64,000 nucleotides of DNA from the NCBI RefSeq assembly GCF_027922045.1, contig NZ_BSEX01000022.1, positions 1 to 64,000 on the forward strand, written 5' to 3'. The notes under the pieces were generated by a model that ran no database searches, was not told the origin of the DNA, and was given only the letters and a program-made list of their open reading frames with translations. A program made the translations under genes and the position numbers. The stretch is from Microbacterium terregens (GTDB lineage Bacteria > Pseudomonadota > Alphaproteobacteria > Sphingomonadales > Sphingomonadaceae). Below are positions 52,917 to 62,233 of this stretch, piece by piece; position 1 is the stretch's first letter, and every line of letters begins with the position of its first letter.

Positions 52917-55900
52917 TTGCCGCGATCATCCGCTGGTCGGTCGCGAACCGCTTCCTCGTCGTCCTGGCGGCCATCGCGCTCGCCATGGCCGGGGTGTTCG
53001 CAATGCGTGCCACCCCCGTCGATGCGCTCCCCGACCTGTCCGACACGCAGGTCATCATCCGCACGAGCTGGCCGGGCCAAGCCCCGCAGATCGTCGAGAA
53101 CCAGGTGACGTATCCGCTCACCACGACGATGCTGTCCGTGCCTGGCGCGAAAACCGTGCGCGGCTATTCGTTCTTCGGCGACAGCTACGTCTATGTCCTC
53201 TTCGAGGATGGGACCGACCTCTATTGGGCGCGCTCACGCGTGCTGGAGTATCTGAGCCAGGTGCAGGGACGGCTTCCCCAAGGCGCGCAGGCCGCGCTGG
53301 GTCCTGATGCGACGGGGGTCGGCTGGGTCTATGAATACACGCTGTTGGACCGCACCGGCCGCCGTGACCTGTCGCAGCTCCGATCCTTGCAGGACTGGTT
53401 CCTACGTTATGAACTGAAAACGCTGCCCGGCGTTGCGGAGGTGGCGAGCATCGGCGGAATGGTGAAGCAATATCAGGTGCTGCTCGACCCGACGCGGCTC
53501 GCCGCATTCGGTGTCACGCACACTCAGGCCGTCGATGCCATTCGCCGCGCCAATCAGGAGGCCGGCGGGTCCGTCCTCGAGCTGGGCGAAGCCGAATATA
53601 TGGTGCGCGCGTCAGGTTACTTGCGCACCGTCGACGATTTCCGCGCGATCCCGCTCAAGGTCGCCGGTGCCGGCGTCCCCGTTACCTTGGGCGACGTCGC
53701 GTCGATCCAGATCGGCCCCGAGATGCGCCGCGGCATCGCCGAGCTGAACGGCGAAGGCGAGGTCGCGGGCGGAGTCGTCATCCTGCGTCAGGGCAAGAAT
53801 GCACGGCAGACGATCGAAGCCGTCAAGGCCAAGCTCGCGGAACTGAAAGCGAGCCTTCCCCCCGGCGTCGAGATCGTCACCACCTATGACCGCTCGCAAT
53901 TGATCGACCGCGCGGTGGAGAATTTGACGGGCAAGCTGATCGAGGAGTTCGTCGTCGTCGCGATCATCTGCGGGTTGTTTCTGTGGCATGTCCGGTCTGC
54001 GCTGGTCGCGATCGTCACCTTGCCTCTGGGGGTGCTCGCGGCCTTGCTCGTCATGCGTGTGCAGGGGGTGAACGCCAACATCATGTCTTTGGGCGGTATC
54101 GCCATCGCGATCGGCGCGATGGTCGATGCCGCGATCGTGATGATCGAGAACGCGCACAAGCGGATCGAGCGATGGGAACACGACCATCCGGGCGTGGCGC
54201 TGGCGGGCGAGGAACGCTGGCGCGTCATCACCGAGGCCGCGGCCGAGGTCGGGCCGGCGCTGTTCTTCAGCCTCGTCATCATCACGCTGTCGTTCGTGCC
54301 GGTGTTCACGCTCGAAGCGCAGGAGGGACGGCTGTTCGCCCCGCTCGCCTTCACCAAGAGCTATGCGATGGCGGCAGCGGCGATCCTGTCGGTAACGCTC
54401 GTGCCGGTCCTGATGGGATGGCTGATCCGGGGACGCATTCCGGCCGAGAACGACAACATTATCAACCGCGTGCTCACCCGTGCCTATCGCCCGGCGCTCG
54501 ACCGCGTGTTGGCGCGGCCTTGGGCGGCGATCGGCATCGCCGCCCTGGTACTGGCGACGACGGCATGGCCGCTGACCCGATTGGGTGGCGAGTTCATCCC
54601 GACGATGGATGAGGGCGATCTGCTCTACATGCCGTCCGCGCTTCCCGGCCTTTCGGCCGCGAGCGCCTCGGCCCTGCTCCAGCGCACAGACCGGCTGATA
54701 AAAACCGTTCCCGAGGTCAAAACCGTGTTCGGCAAAGCCGGACGCGCCGAGACCGCGACCGACCCGGCACCGCTCGAGATGTTCGAGACGACCATCCAAT
54801 TCAAGCCGCGCGATCAATGGCGCGCGGGGATGACGCCGGCAAAGCTGGTGGAGGAGCTGGACCGCACAGTGCGCGTGCCCGGCCTCACGAACGTATGGGT
54901 GCCTCCGATCCGCAATCGGATCGATATGCTCGCGACCGGCATCAAGAGTCCCATCGGGGTGAAAGTGTCGGGGTCCAACCTCTCCGAGCTGGACCGCATC
55001 GCCGGCAGCATCGAACGTGTCGCCAGGACCGTGCCGGGCGTCAGCTCGGCATTGGCAGAACGGTTGACCGGAGGCCGCTATGTCGATGTCGATATCGATC
55101 GGGTGACCGCGGGGCGCTACGGTCTCAACATCGCCGATGTGCAGGAGATTGTGTCCGGCGCGATCGGCGGCGAGACGATCGGCCAGACGGTGGAGGGCCT
55201 TGCCCGCTACCCGATCAGCGTCCGCTACCCCCGCGAGCTGCGTGACAGTCTGGAGGGACTGCGAACTCTCCCAATCGTCACCGCATCGGGTCAGCAGATC
55301 ACACTCGGCACCGTCGCATCCGTGTCGATCGCGGAAGGTCCACCGATGCTCAAGACGGAAAATGGTCGACTCTCGACATGGGTCTATGTCGACGTGCGCG
55401 GGCGCGACCTGGCCTCCACGGTCGCCGATCTGCGCCGTGCTGTTGGCAAAGATGTTCGGCTCAGCCCCGGCGTCTCGATCGCCTATTCCGGACAATTCGA
55501 GTATCTGCAGCGTGCCGAGGCTCGGTTGATGCTCGTCGTGCCGGCGACACTCGCGATCATCTTCCTTCTCCTCTACCTTACCTTCGGTCGCCTCGACGAG
55601 GCGGCGCTTATCATGGGCACACTGCCCTTCGCGCTGACCGGCGGCATCTGGACATTATGGCTGCTCGGCTATGCGCAATCGGTCGCCACAGGTGTCGGGT
55701 TCATCGCGCTCGCCGGCGTGTCGGCGGAGTTCGGCGTCGTCATGCTGATCTACCTGAAACACGCATTGGCCGAGCGCGGGCCGTCACCGTCGGGCGAGCA
55801 AGTATCGGAAGCGATCAGGGAGGGCGCGCTGTTGCGGGTACGTCCCAAGGCGATGACCGTCGCTGTCATCGTCGCCGGGCTGTTCCCCGTGCTGATCGGG

Positions 55901-56050
55901 CATGGCGCCGGATCGGAGGTGATGAGCCGGATCGCCGCGCCGATGATCGGTGGAATGCTGACCGCCCCTTTCCTCTCCATGTTCATCCTGCCAGCCGCCT
56001 ACTTGCTCTTGCGGCGGCGAGCTTCAACCCGCCCCGAAAGGAAGATCTGA
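52913..56050 (+). CDS. cusA: Cu(I)/Ag(I) RND pump CusA (HME4-like)
   Basis: 1045 residues. TM4 signature [20 protein letters not shown] (from ~394) followed by AHKRIE is the copper/silver form, unlike DFGLIVDGA of the two CzcA pumps here. [16 protein letters not shown] opens the porter domain; the Met-relay region follows. Coupled to cusB by ATGA; its stop overlaps the CusF-like start (TGATG). Confidence 0.92.
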   Translation: MIAAIIRWSVANRFLVVLAAIALAMAGVFAMRATPVDALPDLSDTQVIIRTSWPGQAPQIVENQVTYPLTTTMLSVPGAKTVRGYSFFGDSYVYVLFEDGTDLYWARSRVLEYLSQVQGRLPQGAQAALGPDATGVGWVYEYTLLDRTGRRDLSQLRSLQDWFLRYELKTLPGVAEVASIGGMVKQYQVLLDPTRLAAFGVTHTQAVDAIRRANQEAGGSVLELGEAEYMVRASGYLRTVDDFRAIPLKVAGAGVPVTLGDVASIQIGPEMRRGIAELNGEGEVAGGVVILRQGKNARQTIEAVKAKLAELKASLPPGVEIVTTYDRSQLIDRAVENLTGKLIEEFVVVAIICGLFLWHVRSALVAIVTLPLGVLAALLVMRVQGVNANIMSLGGIAIAIGAMVDAAIVMIENAHKRIERWEHDHPGVALAGEERWRVITEAAAEVGPALFFSLVIITLSFVPVFTLEAQEGRLFAPLAFTKSYAMAAAAILSVTLVPVLMGWLIRGRIPAENDNIINRVLTRAYRPALDRVLARPWAAIGIAALVLATTAWPLTRLGGEFIPTMDEGDLLYMPSALPGLSAASASALLQRTDRLIKTVPEVKTVFGKAGRAETATDPAPLEMFETTIQFKPRDQWRAGMTPAKLVEELDRTVRVPGLTNVWVPPIRNRIDMLATGIKSPIGVKVSGSNLSELDRIAGSIERVARTVPGVSSALAERLTGGRYVDVDIDRVTAGRYGLNIADVQEIVSGAIGGETIGQTVEGLARYPISVRYPRELRDSLEGLRTLPIVTASGQQITLGTVASVSIAEGPPMLKTENGRLSTWVYVDVRGRDLASTVADLRRAVGKDVRLSPGVSIAYSGQFEYLQRAEARLMLVVPATLAIIFLLLYLTFGRLDEAALIMGTLPFALTGGIWTLWLLGYAQSVATGVGFIALAGVSAEFGVVMLIYLKHALAERGPSPSGEQVSEAIREGALLRVRPKAMTVAVIVAGLFPVLIGHGAGSEVMSRIAAPMIGGMLTAPFLSMFILPAAYLLLRRRASTRPERKI

Positions 56051-56376
56051 TGAAAGCCACTTTCTCCATGCGCGCCGCATTCATGCTACTAGTCACGCCG
56101 ATCGCAGCGAGCGCTCTTGCTCAAGGCAGCAGGCCGGCTGCATCGGCTGTAAAATCCGGCAGCGGATCGGGGACGATCACTGCCGTCGACGCGAAAGGTG
56201 GAACCGTAACCATCAAGCACGGCCCGATCCCGACGATCGGCTGGCCCGCAATGACGATGACCTTCCGGGCATCCCCCCCGACCCTGCTCAAGGGACTGCG
56301 GTCGGGGCAGCGGGTCGCATTCACCGCCAAGGCGAAGGGTATGACGGCAGAAGTTACGGCGATCAGCCCGCATTGA
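56050..56376 (+). CDS. cusF: CusF-like periplasmic copper-binding protein
   Basis: 108 residues. Signal peptide (cleavage near ALAQ), then an OB-fold with [18 protein letters not shown]: His, Trp and two Met form the CusF Cu(I) site. ATG 56050 overlaps the cusA TGA. The fold repeats the C-terminal domain of CusB, so the operon encodes this chaperone twice. Confidence 0.9.
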   Translation: MKATFSMRAAFMLLVTPIAASALAQGSRPAASAVKSGSGSGTITAVDAKGGTVTIKHGPIPTIGWPAMTMTFRASPPTLLKGLRSGQRVAFTAKAKGMTAEVTAISPH

Positions 56377-56397
56377 CGACGCGTGCCGACCTTCGCG

Positions 56398-57165
56398 TCA
56401 GTGCGCCATCGCCAGCACGGGCGGCGCAGCGATCATCCACAGCGCCATCGCGACCATCATCAGGTTTTCGGTGAGCGAGATGAAGCCGAGCGGCACGTTG
56501 CTGTCCCCGCCCACGCACGCGCATTTCAGCTCACGCTTGTCGATGTAGACGGCCTTGAACACCGACACCGCGCCGATCGTACCGATAACGAGCGCGACGG
56601 GCACCGACAGCCAGGTCAACGCGCCGGCTGCCATCAGGACGCCCGCCGCTCCTTCCGCGTAGGGATAGACATAGGAATAGGGCACCCAGCGCTTCGCGAG
56701 CAGATCGTAGTTGAGGAACATGCTCGAGAAGCTCTCGACGTTCTGGAGCTTGAGCATCGCCAGAGCGCACATCGAGAACGCGATGAACCATTCACCCGCC
56801 CGCACCGTGAAGGGCGTGCCGAGTACCGCATAGCTGGCGGCGAGCGCCATCAGCGCCGTCATCGCGAACACGGCAATCACCGGGCGATAGGTGACGGCCT
56901 TGGGGTCGCGGACCATCTTGCCGAAGAAGCGGCGCAGATCGTCATAGCCGCCGACCCGCTCCCCGGCGATAAAGATCTGCGGGGTCGTCTTGACGCCGTG
57001 CTTCGCCTTGAAAGCGTCGGTTTCTTCCCGCGTCATCAGCCAATGGTCATCGACCGCATAGCCTTCCCGGCGCAGAAGATCCTTCGCCTTCAGCCCGAAA
57101 GGGCAGGTATGTTCCGGCATCACCATCCGGTAGATCGTCGCCTGTTTGGCGGGGGCGCTCGCCAT
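56398..57165 (-). CDS. glutaredoxin-like / MauE fusion membrane protein
   Basis: 255 residues. The N-terminal ~85 residues are glutaredoxin-like with a single active-site Cys (Cys21 in HTCPFG) and the cis-Pro TTPQIFI; then four membrane helices of the MauE/DoxX-like redox family with SYAVLGTPF and KCACVGGDSNVPLG. A membrane thiol-redox protein. Its promoter is a near-copy of the classical mer operator and a MerR-family gene is divergent, so it is probably induced by a thiol-reactive metal. Confidence 0.8.
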   Translation of the reverse strand: MASAPAKQATIYRMVMPEHTCPFGLKAKDLLRREGYAVDDHWLMTREETDAFKAKHGVKTTPQIFIAGERVGGYDDLRRFFGKMVRDPKAVTYRPVIAVFAMTALMALAASYAVLGTPFTVRAGEWFIAFSMCALAMLKLQNVESFSSMFLNYDLLAKRWVPYSYVYPYAEGAAGVLMAAGALTWLSVPVALVIGTIGAVSVFKAVYIDKRELKCACVGGDSNVPLGFISLTENLMMVAMALWMIAAPPVLAMAH

Positions 57166-57194
57166 GCCGCTTCTCCAATATCCTCGCCCCGCCT

Positions 57195-57225
57195 ATATAG
57201 GGTCCGTACCATAGTACGGAGTCAA
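57195..57225 (-). promoter_or_regulatory. mer-type operator/promoter
   Basis: Minus strand: TTGACT (57220-57225), 19-bp spacer, CTATAT (57195-57200). The dyad TCCGTAC-TATG-GTACGGA (57203-57220) has perfect 7-bp arms and is almost the Tn501 mer operator (TTGACTCCGTAC, then GTACGGA). It serves the glutaredoxin-MauE gene and the divergent MerR gene. Confidence 0.82.
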
Positions 57226-57228
57226 GGC

Positions 57229-57642
57229 ATGACCGGCATGACGATCGCGGCGCTCGCGCGCGAGGGCGGCGTCGGCGTCGAAACGGTGCGCTACTATCAG
57301 CGTCGCGGTTTGCTGGACGAGCCAGACCGGCCGACCGGGGCTGGCGCCGGAGGCGGCATCCGGCGCTACGGCACCGATGACGCCCGCCGCCTTCGCTTCA
57401 TCCGCTCGGCGCAGGCAGCCGGTTTCACGCTCGAGCAGATCGGTGAGCTTCTGGCGCTGGATGCGACCGACGATCGCGCGCGTGCGCGCCAGCTCGCCCA
57501 TGAGCAGATGGCGGCGCTGGATGCGAAGATCGCCGAGCTTGAACAGGCGCGTGCTTCGCTGCGTCGGCTTGCCAGCGAGTGCGGCTCGGGATCGGCAGGG
57601 CCGTGCCCAATCCTGACAGCGTTCGATTCACCGACTGAGTGA
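57229..57642 (+). CDS. MerR family regulator, two-cysteine variant
   Basis: 137 residues. HTH (MTIAALAREGGVGVETVRYYQ) with a Gly-rich wing (TGAGAGGGIRRYG). Metal loop Cys118 and Cys126 (ECGSGSAGPCPIL) as in MerR, but the dimerisation-helix Cys (Cys82 in Tn501 MerR) is absent; the position is occupied by DDRAR. The operator is nevertheless the Hg type. So metal specificity is uncertain: a Hg variant or a Cu/other-metal sensor. Divergent from glutaredoxin-MauE. Confidence 0.82.
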   Translation: MTGMTIAALAREGGVGVETVRYYQRRGLLDEPDRPTGAGAGGGIRRYGTDDARRLRFIRSAQAAGFTLEQIGELLALDATDDRARARQLAHEQMAALDAKIAELEQARASLRRLASECGSGSAGPCPILTAFDSPTE

Positions 57643-57682
57643 TCTTTGATTAGCTCCCAGGCGGTCAGCAGGAGATTTCGGA

Positions 57683-58135
57683 TCAGGCAAATAGATCGCC
57701 GATCGCACGCATACGGAAGGCGTTGATCCACCGACGTCGGCGATGCTCGCTGGCGTCGTGGCGCATGTGGCACCGCTGGCAGAGTGCAGCGAGGTTGCGT
57801 GGTCGGTTATCGCTCGGATCATGGTTCAGATGCGCGCTAGCAAGAACCACGCGCGTGATCCGCACTTGTGAAGGTGGATCAATGCCGACGAAGCCAGGTT
57901 GCGCGCATAAGAGGGCGTCGGGCGGCGGCAGGCGGCGAACGCACCTGCCCTGCCCGTTGCGCCACCTGCTTATGTCCTCATCCCACCAAACACCATCGCC
58001 CAGATGCAGCACATGACGACCATGCGGGCGCTGACAATGTTCGCAGCGTCCTTTGGCGCGGCCAAACCGGATGAAGGCAGATAGTTCACGCCAGTCAATC
58101 GGGTAGAGCCAGCGATGTTCACGCGCGATTGGCAT
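57683..58135 (-). CDS. HNH endonuclease
   Basis: 150 residues. Two CXXC pairs (CEHC, CQRC) frame an HNH site: ASAHLNHDPSDNRPRNLAAL then CQRCHMRHD. ATG 58135 gives MPIAREHRW; a longer frame starts at 58201. The protein is of the free-standing HNH kind found in phages and mobile elements, with no intein or intron visible. It separates the copper region from the sulfur module. Confidence 0.75.
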   Translation of the reverse strand: MPIAREHRWLYPIDWRELSAFIRFGRAKGRCEHCQRPHGRHVLHLGDGVWWDEDISRWRNGQGRCVRRLPPPDALLCAQPGFVGIDPPSQVRITRVVLASAHLNHDPSDNRPRNLAALCQRCHMRHDASEHRRRRWINAFRMRAIGDLFA

Positions 58136-58294
58136 AACAATTCTATGATTCAGTATCGTGGAGAACGAAAGCAGAAAACAGCAGTGACTCAACTTATCCA
58201 TTACGGCTAGGTCACTAAGCGATTAGCTGACTTGGCTACTCAAGGAATGGTGTCAAAACCGTTCGGTTGTGACACTGGTTAGGAAGCCGAGCGA

Positions 58295-59251
58295 TCAGCT
58301 GCCAAGCATTTTTCCGTCAATCTCCTGACCATAATAGTCCCCTTTGGGGTGAAACTGCTTACGTGCGCTCTCGACAGTCCCGGTCTGCCGCGGATCGCGG
58401 GGTCGCTCGCGACTATCGACATAGGCGGCGACATCCCACGCCTGCTGATCCGTCAGCGTGTTGCCCTCACCATAAGGCATGTTGGCCTTGATGAACCCGG
58501 CAGCCGACGCCAGCCCGGTCATGCCCGCACCCCAATTGTAGGAGCGCGCTCCCCACAGCGGCGGGATAGTATAGCTGCCGTCCGGGTTCGCCTGCCCTTG
58601 GCCGTTCGCACCGTGGCATGATGCGCACTGGCCGGCGAACACAATCGCGCCGCGAACCGGATCGTGCCCGATCGGGGTTGTGGCGAGCTTTATGAACCCG
58701 CGACCGGGCAGCGGCTTGCCGGATGGCGCGCCGGTCGCGAGCCAGGCGAAATAGCTCTGGAGATCGCGGTAGATATCGTCGCCATAGGGCGGCGGGGCGC
58801 CGGCTTTCGAGGCGGGCGCGTTCATCGAGTAGAGGAAGCAGTCGCGGATGCGATCCTCCATCGTGTTCACCCGGCCGTTCTTCGCGCGATAAGCTGGGTA
58901 GCTGACCCAGGCCGCCCACATCGGGGACGCATCGGCCTTCCGCCCGGCATCGAGGTGACAGTTGCTGCACGTCAGGCCGTTGCCGACGTACTGGCCGGCA
59001 TGAGCCGCGCTCGCGGTGAAGATCAGTCGACCGCGCCGGATCGCGTCGCCGTCCGGCCCGGCGGGGATGGTGCTTTCCGCCGGTGGCGAAAAGGCGGCGT
59101 CCGCTGCTACCTCGACGGGTGCCTGCACGGGCGCGTCAGACTGCCCTACCTTGTAGGTGACGACGAGGACGAGCAGCGCGGCGGTAATGGCGAAGATGAT
59201 ACGCTGGGCATCGCCATCATCACCGGGCGTTGGCGGCGTTGGTTCGGTCAT
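58295..59251 (-). CDS. dihaem cytochrome c, thiosulfate dehydrogenase (TsdA)-like
   Basis: 318 residues. N-terminal anchor helix (~18-36), then two class I haem domains: CSNCH in GNGLTCSNCHLDAG and CASCH in GQCASCHGANG. RVNTMEDRIRDCFLYSMN matches TsdA, where the Cys in this helix ligates haem 1. TsdA interconverts thiosulfate and tetrathionate. ATG 59251 overlaps the metallo-beta-lactamase gene stop. Confidence 0.8.
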   Translation of the reverse strand: MTEPTPPTPGDDGDAQRIIFAITAALLVLVVTYKVGQSDAPVQAPVEVAADAAFSPPAESTIPAGPDGDAIRRGRLIFTASAAHAGQYVGNGLTCSNCHLDAGRKADASPMWAAWVSYPAYRAKNGRVNTMEDRIRDCFLYSMNAPASKAGAPPPYGDDIYRDLQSYFAWLATGAPSGKPLPGRGFIKLATTPIGHDPVRGAIVFAGQCASCHGANGQGQANPDGSYTIPPLWGARSYNWGAGMTGLASAAGFIKANMPYGEGNTLTDQQAWDVAAYVDSRERPRDPRQTGTVESARKQFHPKGDYYGQEIDGKMLGS

Positions 59252-60135
59252 TTGCCCGCGCCGAAGTGGTTGAGCGGCACCTTGAGGAACGCTGTGCCGC
59301 ACGCCTCCGGCTCCGGCAGGCGACCGCCGCGGATGTTCACCTGGAGCGCGGCAAGCATCAGGTCCGGCAGCGGCAGGGTTGCGTCGCGCTTCTCGCGGGT
59401 GGCGACGAACTCGGCCTCACCGATGCCGTTGTGCACATGGATGTTGTCACGACGCTGGTCCGCCACGGTCGATCGTCCAAAGACTTCGCGCCCGTCCTTG
59501 CCGTAGTCGTGGCCGACATAGGTCGCGGTGCTGGGCGGCAGTTCGAGGATCGCCCGGATCGAGCGCCACAGCGCGCGCGCGTTGCCGCCTGGAAAGTCAG
59601 CCCGACTGGTGCCGCTGTCGGGCACCATCAGCGTGTCGTGGACGAACGCCGCGTCGCCGACGACGTAGGTGATCGAGGCGAGCGTGTGGCCGGGCGACAG
59701 CATGACGTGCGCGTCGAGCGAGCCGATCCTGAACTGCTCGCCATCGGCGAACAGGCGATCCCACTGGCTACCATCGACGGGCAGGTCGGGCAGGCAGTAG
59801 ATGTCCTGCCAGAGCTTCTGCACCTCCACGACCTTGGTGCCGATCGCGGTTTTGCCCCCTGTCTTTTCCGCGAGATACGGCGCGGCCGAGAAGTGATCGG
59901 CATGGGGATGGGTATCGAGCACCCATTCCACAGTAAGTCCCTTGGCGCGGACATATTCGAGGATCATATCGGCATTGTCGGTTGCGGTCGCACCGGCACG
60001 GGGATCGAAGTCGAGGACCGGATCGATAATCGCGGCGGTCTTCGTGGCTTCGTCGACCACGACATACTGGAAGCTGCCGGTGCGCTCGTCATGGAGCGAC
60101 GCAACCGTCATGCCCTTGTGATTATACTCGATCAT
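59248..60135 (-). CDS. persulfide dioxygenase-like metallo-beta-lactamase fold protein
   Basis: 295 residues. Metal site THPHADHFSAA; SPGHTLASITY; DTLMVPDSGTSRADFPGG; and YVGHDYGKDG, all typical of the ETHE1/Blh persulfide dioxygenase group that oxidises glutathione persulfide to sulfite. No rhodanese domain is attached. It precedes the TsdA-like gene by overlap and follows two DsbA-like genes on the same strand. Confidence 0.85.
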   Translation of the reverse strand: MIEYNHKGMTVASLHDERTGSFQYVVVDEATKTAAIIDPVLDFDPRAGATATDNADMILEYVRAKGLTVEWVLDTHPHADHFSAAPYLAEKTGGKTAIGTKVVEVQKLWQDIYCLPDLPVDGSQWDRLFADGEQFRIGSLDAHVMLSPGHTLASITYVVGDAAFVHDTLMVPDSGTSRADFPGGNARALWRSIRAILELPPSTATYVGHDYGKDGREVFGRSTVADQRRDNIHVHNGIGEAEFVATREKRDATLPLPDLMLAALQVNIRGGRLPEPEACGTAFLKVPLNHFGAGK

Positions 60136-60156
60136 GTTTCGTATCCTCTCGCATCG

Positions 60157-60798
60157 TCAGCTTTCTTCCCGCGCACGCGCGAACAGCCGTTGGAAATCGC
60201 TGGCGTCGATCGCGCCCATCACCAGCATGGGACCGGCAAGATAACCCGGGGTGCCCGCCAGTCCGATCGAATAGGCTTCCTGTCCGTTCGCCCGCAGGCG
60301 GGCTGCGACAGCGTCCGCGTGGGCGGCAAGCCAGGTCATCGCGCGCAGCCAATCGCCGCCAGCGCGCATCACGACGTCCCGCAACACGTCGTCGTCGATC
60401 GTGCGGCTGTCCGTCATCAACGCACGATGGACGGTCGGGTAAACTCCCTGTTCGGCGCACGCGAGCGCCACGCTTGCGGCACGTTCGGATGGCGGACCGA
60501 AGATGGGCCAATCCTTGTAGATGACCCGCACCTTGCCGTCGCGTTGCACAGCCTCTTCCAGGGCGGAAAATCCATGACGGCAGGCCGGGCAACGATAGTC
60601 GGTGAACACGGCAAGCCGGAGCGTAGCATCGGCAGGTCCGTCCTCGGGCGAGCCGTTACCGGCAAGGATCAGGTCGGCGGTCGGCCCGACGTCGCGCCCG
60701 ATCGGGGCGGTACGCCGTAGAACCTGCCCGACTGCCCAACCACCCACGACCACCGCGCCCAAGCCGGCAAGCTGTCTCCGATTGAGCGGCCCGGGCAT
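60157..60798 (-). CDS. DsbA-family thiol oxidoreductase, CPAC type
   Basis: 213 residues. N-terminal signal/anchor (LAGLGAVVVGGWAVGQV), thioredoxin fold with Cys70-Pro-Ala-Cys73, DWPIFGP in the helical insert, and cis-Pro in GLAGTPGYL. BdbD/ScsC-like periplasmic enzyme that may oxidise or isomerise disulfides. Paired with 60801-61427, 2 bases apart. Confidence 0.8.
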   Translation of the reverse strand: MPGPLNRRQLAGLGAVVVGGWAVGQVLRRTAPIGRDVGPTADLILAGNGSPEDGPADATLRLAVFTDYRCPACRHGFSALEEAVQRDGKVRVIYKDWPIFGPPSERAASVALACAEQGVYPTVHRALMTDSRTIDDDVLRDVVMRAGGDWLRAMTWLAAHADAVAARLRANGQEAYSIGLAGTPGYLAGPMLVMGAIDASDFQRLFARAREES

Positions 60799-60800
60799 GG

Positions 60801-61427
60801 TCAGCGCGCCGCTGGTTTTTTGCGCGCTTCCGCGACGAGACGACGCAACGTCGGGAGATCGACAGCACCGGCGACGACCTGCGAGCCGACGATCAGCGCT
60901 GGTGTTCCGTTGAAACCGATCGCCTGGGCGATGCTATCGGTGCGCGTAAGCAGCGCGTCGATTTCGGCGCCACGGTTCTTCAAATCGCGTTGCAGACGGG
61001 GCCAGTCGACCTTGGCTTTGGCAGCCGCTGCCTTGACGCCCGCGCTGTCGAGCCGCGCCGGCGAGGTCATCAGGGCCTCGTGAAAGGCGGCATGCCTGCC
61101 CTGCCATTGGCTCGCGACAGCCGCGCGTGACGCCTCACGCGAGGCAGGTCCGAAGATCGGCCAGTCCCGGTACACGACCCGTACCTTCGGGTCGGAGCGA
61201 AGCAGGGCGTTCAGCACCGGCTCCATGCGACGGCAATAGGGGCAGTTATAGTCGAAAAACTCGACAACCGTGACGTCGTAGGTCCTGCCGGCGCGCTTGG
61301 GAGCCACGGGATCGTCAACGACCGCCTTGCGCGACAGATCGGGCTGCTGGGCCATGAGAGGCGTGATCGGCGCGGCGAAGGCAAGCGCGGCCAGGAGGCC
61401 CCGAGACAACAGGTTGCGACGATTCAT
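60801..61427 (-). CDS. DsbA-family thiol oxidoreductase, CPYC type
   Basis: 208 residues. Signal peptide (cleavage after LMAQ), Cys62-Pro-Tyr-Cys65 active site, the same DWPIFGP insert motif as its neighbour, and cis-Pro in FNGTPALIV. ATG 61427 overlaps the TlpA-like stop. Together with its neighbour it suggests periplasmic thiol chemistry linked to sulfide or metal stress. Confidence 0.83.
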   Translation of the reverse strand: MNRRNLLSRGLLAALAFAAPITPLMAQQPDLSRKAVVDDPVAPKRAGRTYDVTVVEFFDYNCPYCRRMEPVLNALLRSDPKVRVVYRDWPIFGPASREASRAAVASQWQGRHAAFHEALMTSPARLDSAGVKAAAAKAKVDWPRLQRDLKNRGAEIDALLTRTDSIAQAIGFNGTPALIVGSQVVAGAVDLPTLRRLVAEARKKPAAR

Positions 61428-62233
61428 CGGTGTTTCCTTGCTAATTCGATTCCATCGGCGAGCGCAGCGCGTGACAATTCACCGAGCTGGAGCTGTACGA
61501 TCGTGCCGTCGCCCGCAACGAAGGCCGTTGCGGGATACCCCGCCACCTTCAGGGCTTGAGAAAGGCCACGATCGGGGTCGAGCGCGACATGGCGCGCTCC
61601 GATATTTTCACGGCCGAGAAAACCGCTGACGATCGCTTGCGCCTCGCCCTGATCGGCAAGAAGGATCGGGACCTCGCCAGGGCGCGACGCAACCGCATCG
61701 AGCATCGGCAGCTCACGCCGACACGGACCGCACCATGTCGCCCACAGGTTGACCACGAAGGGCCTGCCACGGAAGCGATCGAGTGGAAGCGGCGCGCCGG
61801 ACGGGGTTGTCAGGTTGAGATGATAGGGGAACGGGCCGTAGGTCACGGGAGGGATCAGCGCCTGAAGCGAGAACCAGAGGCCACCCGCAACAGCCAACGC
61901 TCCCCAGCCTGCCGCCAGCGCGCTTGAGCGGCCAAGCCGGATCGCCAGCATCGCCGCAGCGCCCAGAAGCCCTGCAACGGGGGAAAAGCCACCCTGCCAC
62001 ACGGCAAGGATGGACAGCGGAGCGCCGGTGTAGCTCGACCAATGCGCTGCGACGTAACCGATCCGTGCCGTGACCAGTCCAGCGACGATGGCGCTGGTGG
62101 AGACCGTCGATACGCGAGGGAAGCGGAACCGACCGGCCAGTGTCGTGAGGCCAAGGAACACGACGATGCACAGCACGGCAAGCCCGCGATCGACGGCCAG
62201 CATCAGCGGCCCGATGGCAATCGCACCCGCCAT
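61424..62233 (-). CDS. Lgt-like membrane domain fused to a TlpA-like thioredoxin domain
   Basis: 269 residues. The first ~130 residues form membrane helices with IVAGLVTARIGYVAAHW and LAVWQGGFSPVAGLLGA, resembling helices of prolipoprotein diacylglyceryl transferase but lacking its full length. The C-terminal half is a TlpA/ResA-type thioredoxin fold with WCGPC (Cys168, Cys171) and PFVVNLWATWCG. A membrane-tethered disulfide reductase is the likely role. ATG 62233 overlaps the TauE stop. Confidence 0.78.
   Translation of the reverse strand: MAGAIAIGPLMLAVDRGLAVLCIVVFLGLTTLAGRFRFPRVSTVSTSAIVAGLVTARIGYVAAHWSSYTGAPLSILAVWQGGFSPVAGLLGAAAMLAIRLGRSSALAAGWGALAVAGGLWFSLQALIPPVTYGPFPYHLNLTTPSGAPLPLDRFRGRPFVVNLWATWCGPCRRELPMLDAVASRPGEVPILLADQGEAQAIVSGFLGRENIGARHVALDPDRGLSQALKVAGYPATAFVAGDGTIVQLQLGELSRAALADGIELARKHR

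Noticed and set aside
53612..55495. A 627-codon minus-strand open frame inside cusA
   Set aside because: Shadow of a conserved RND gene with no domain of its own.
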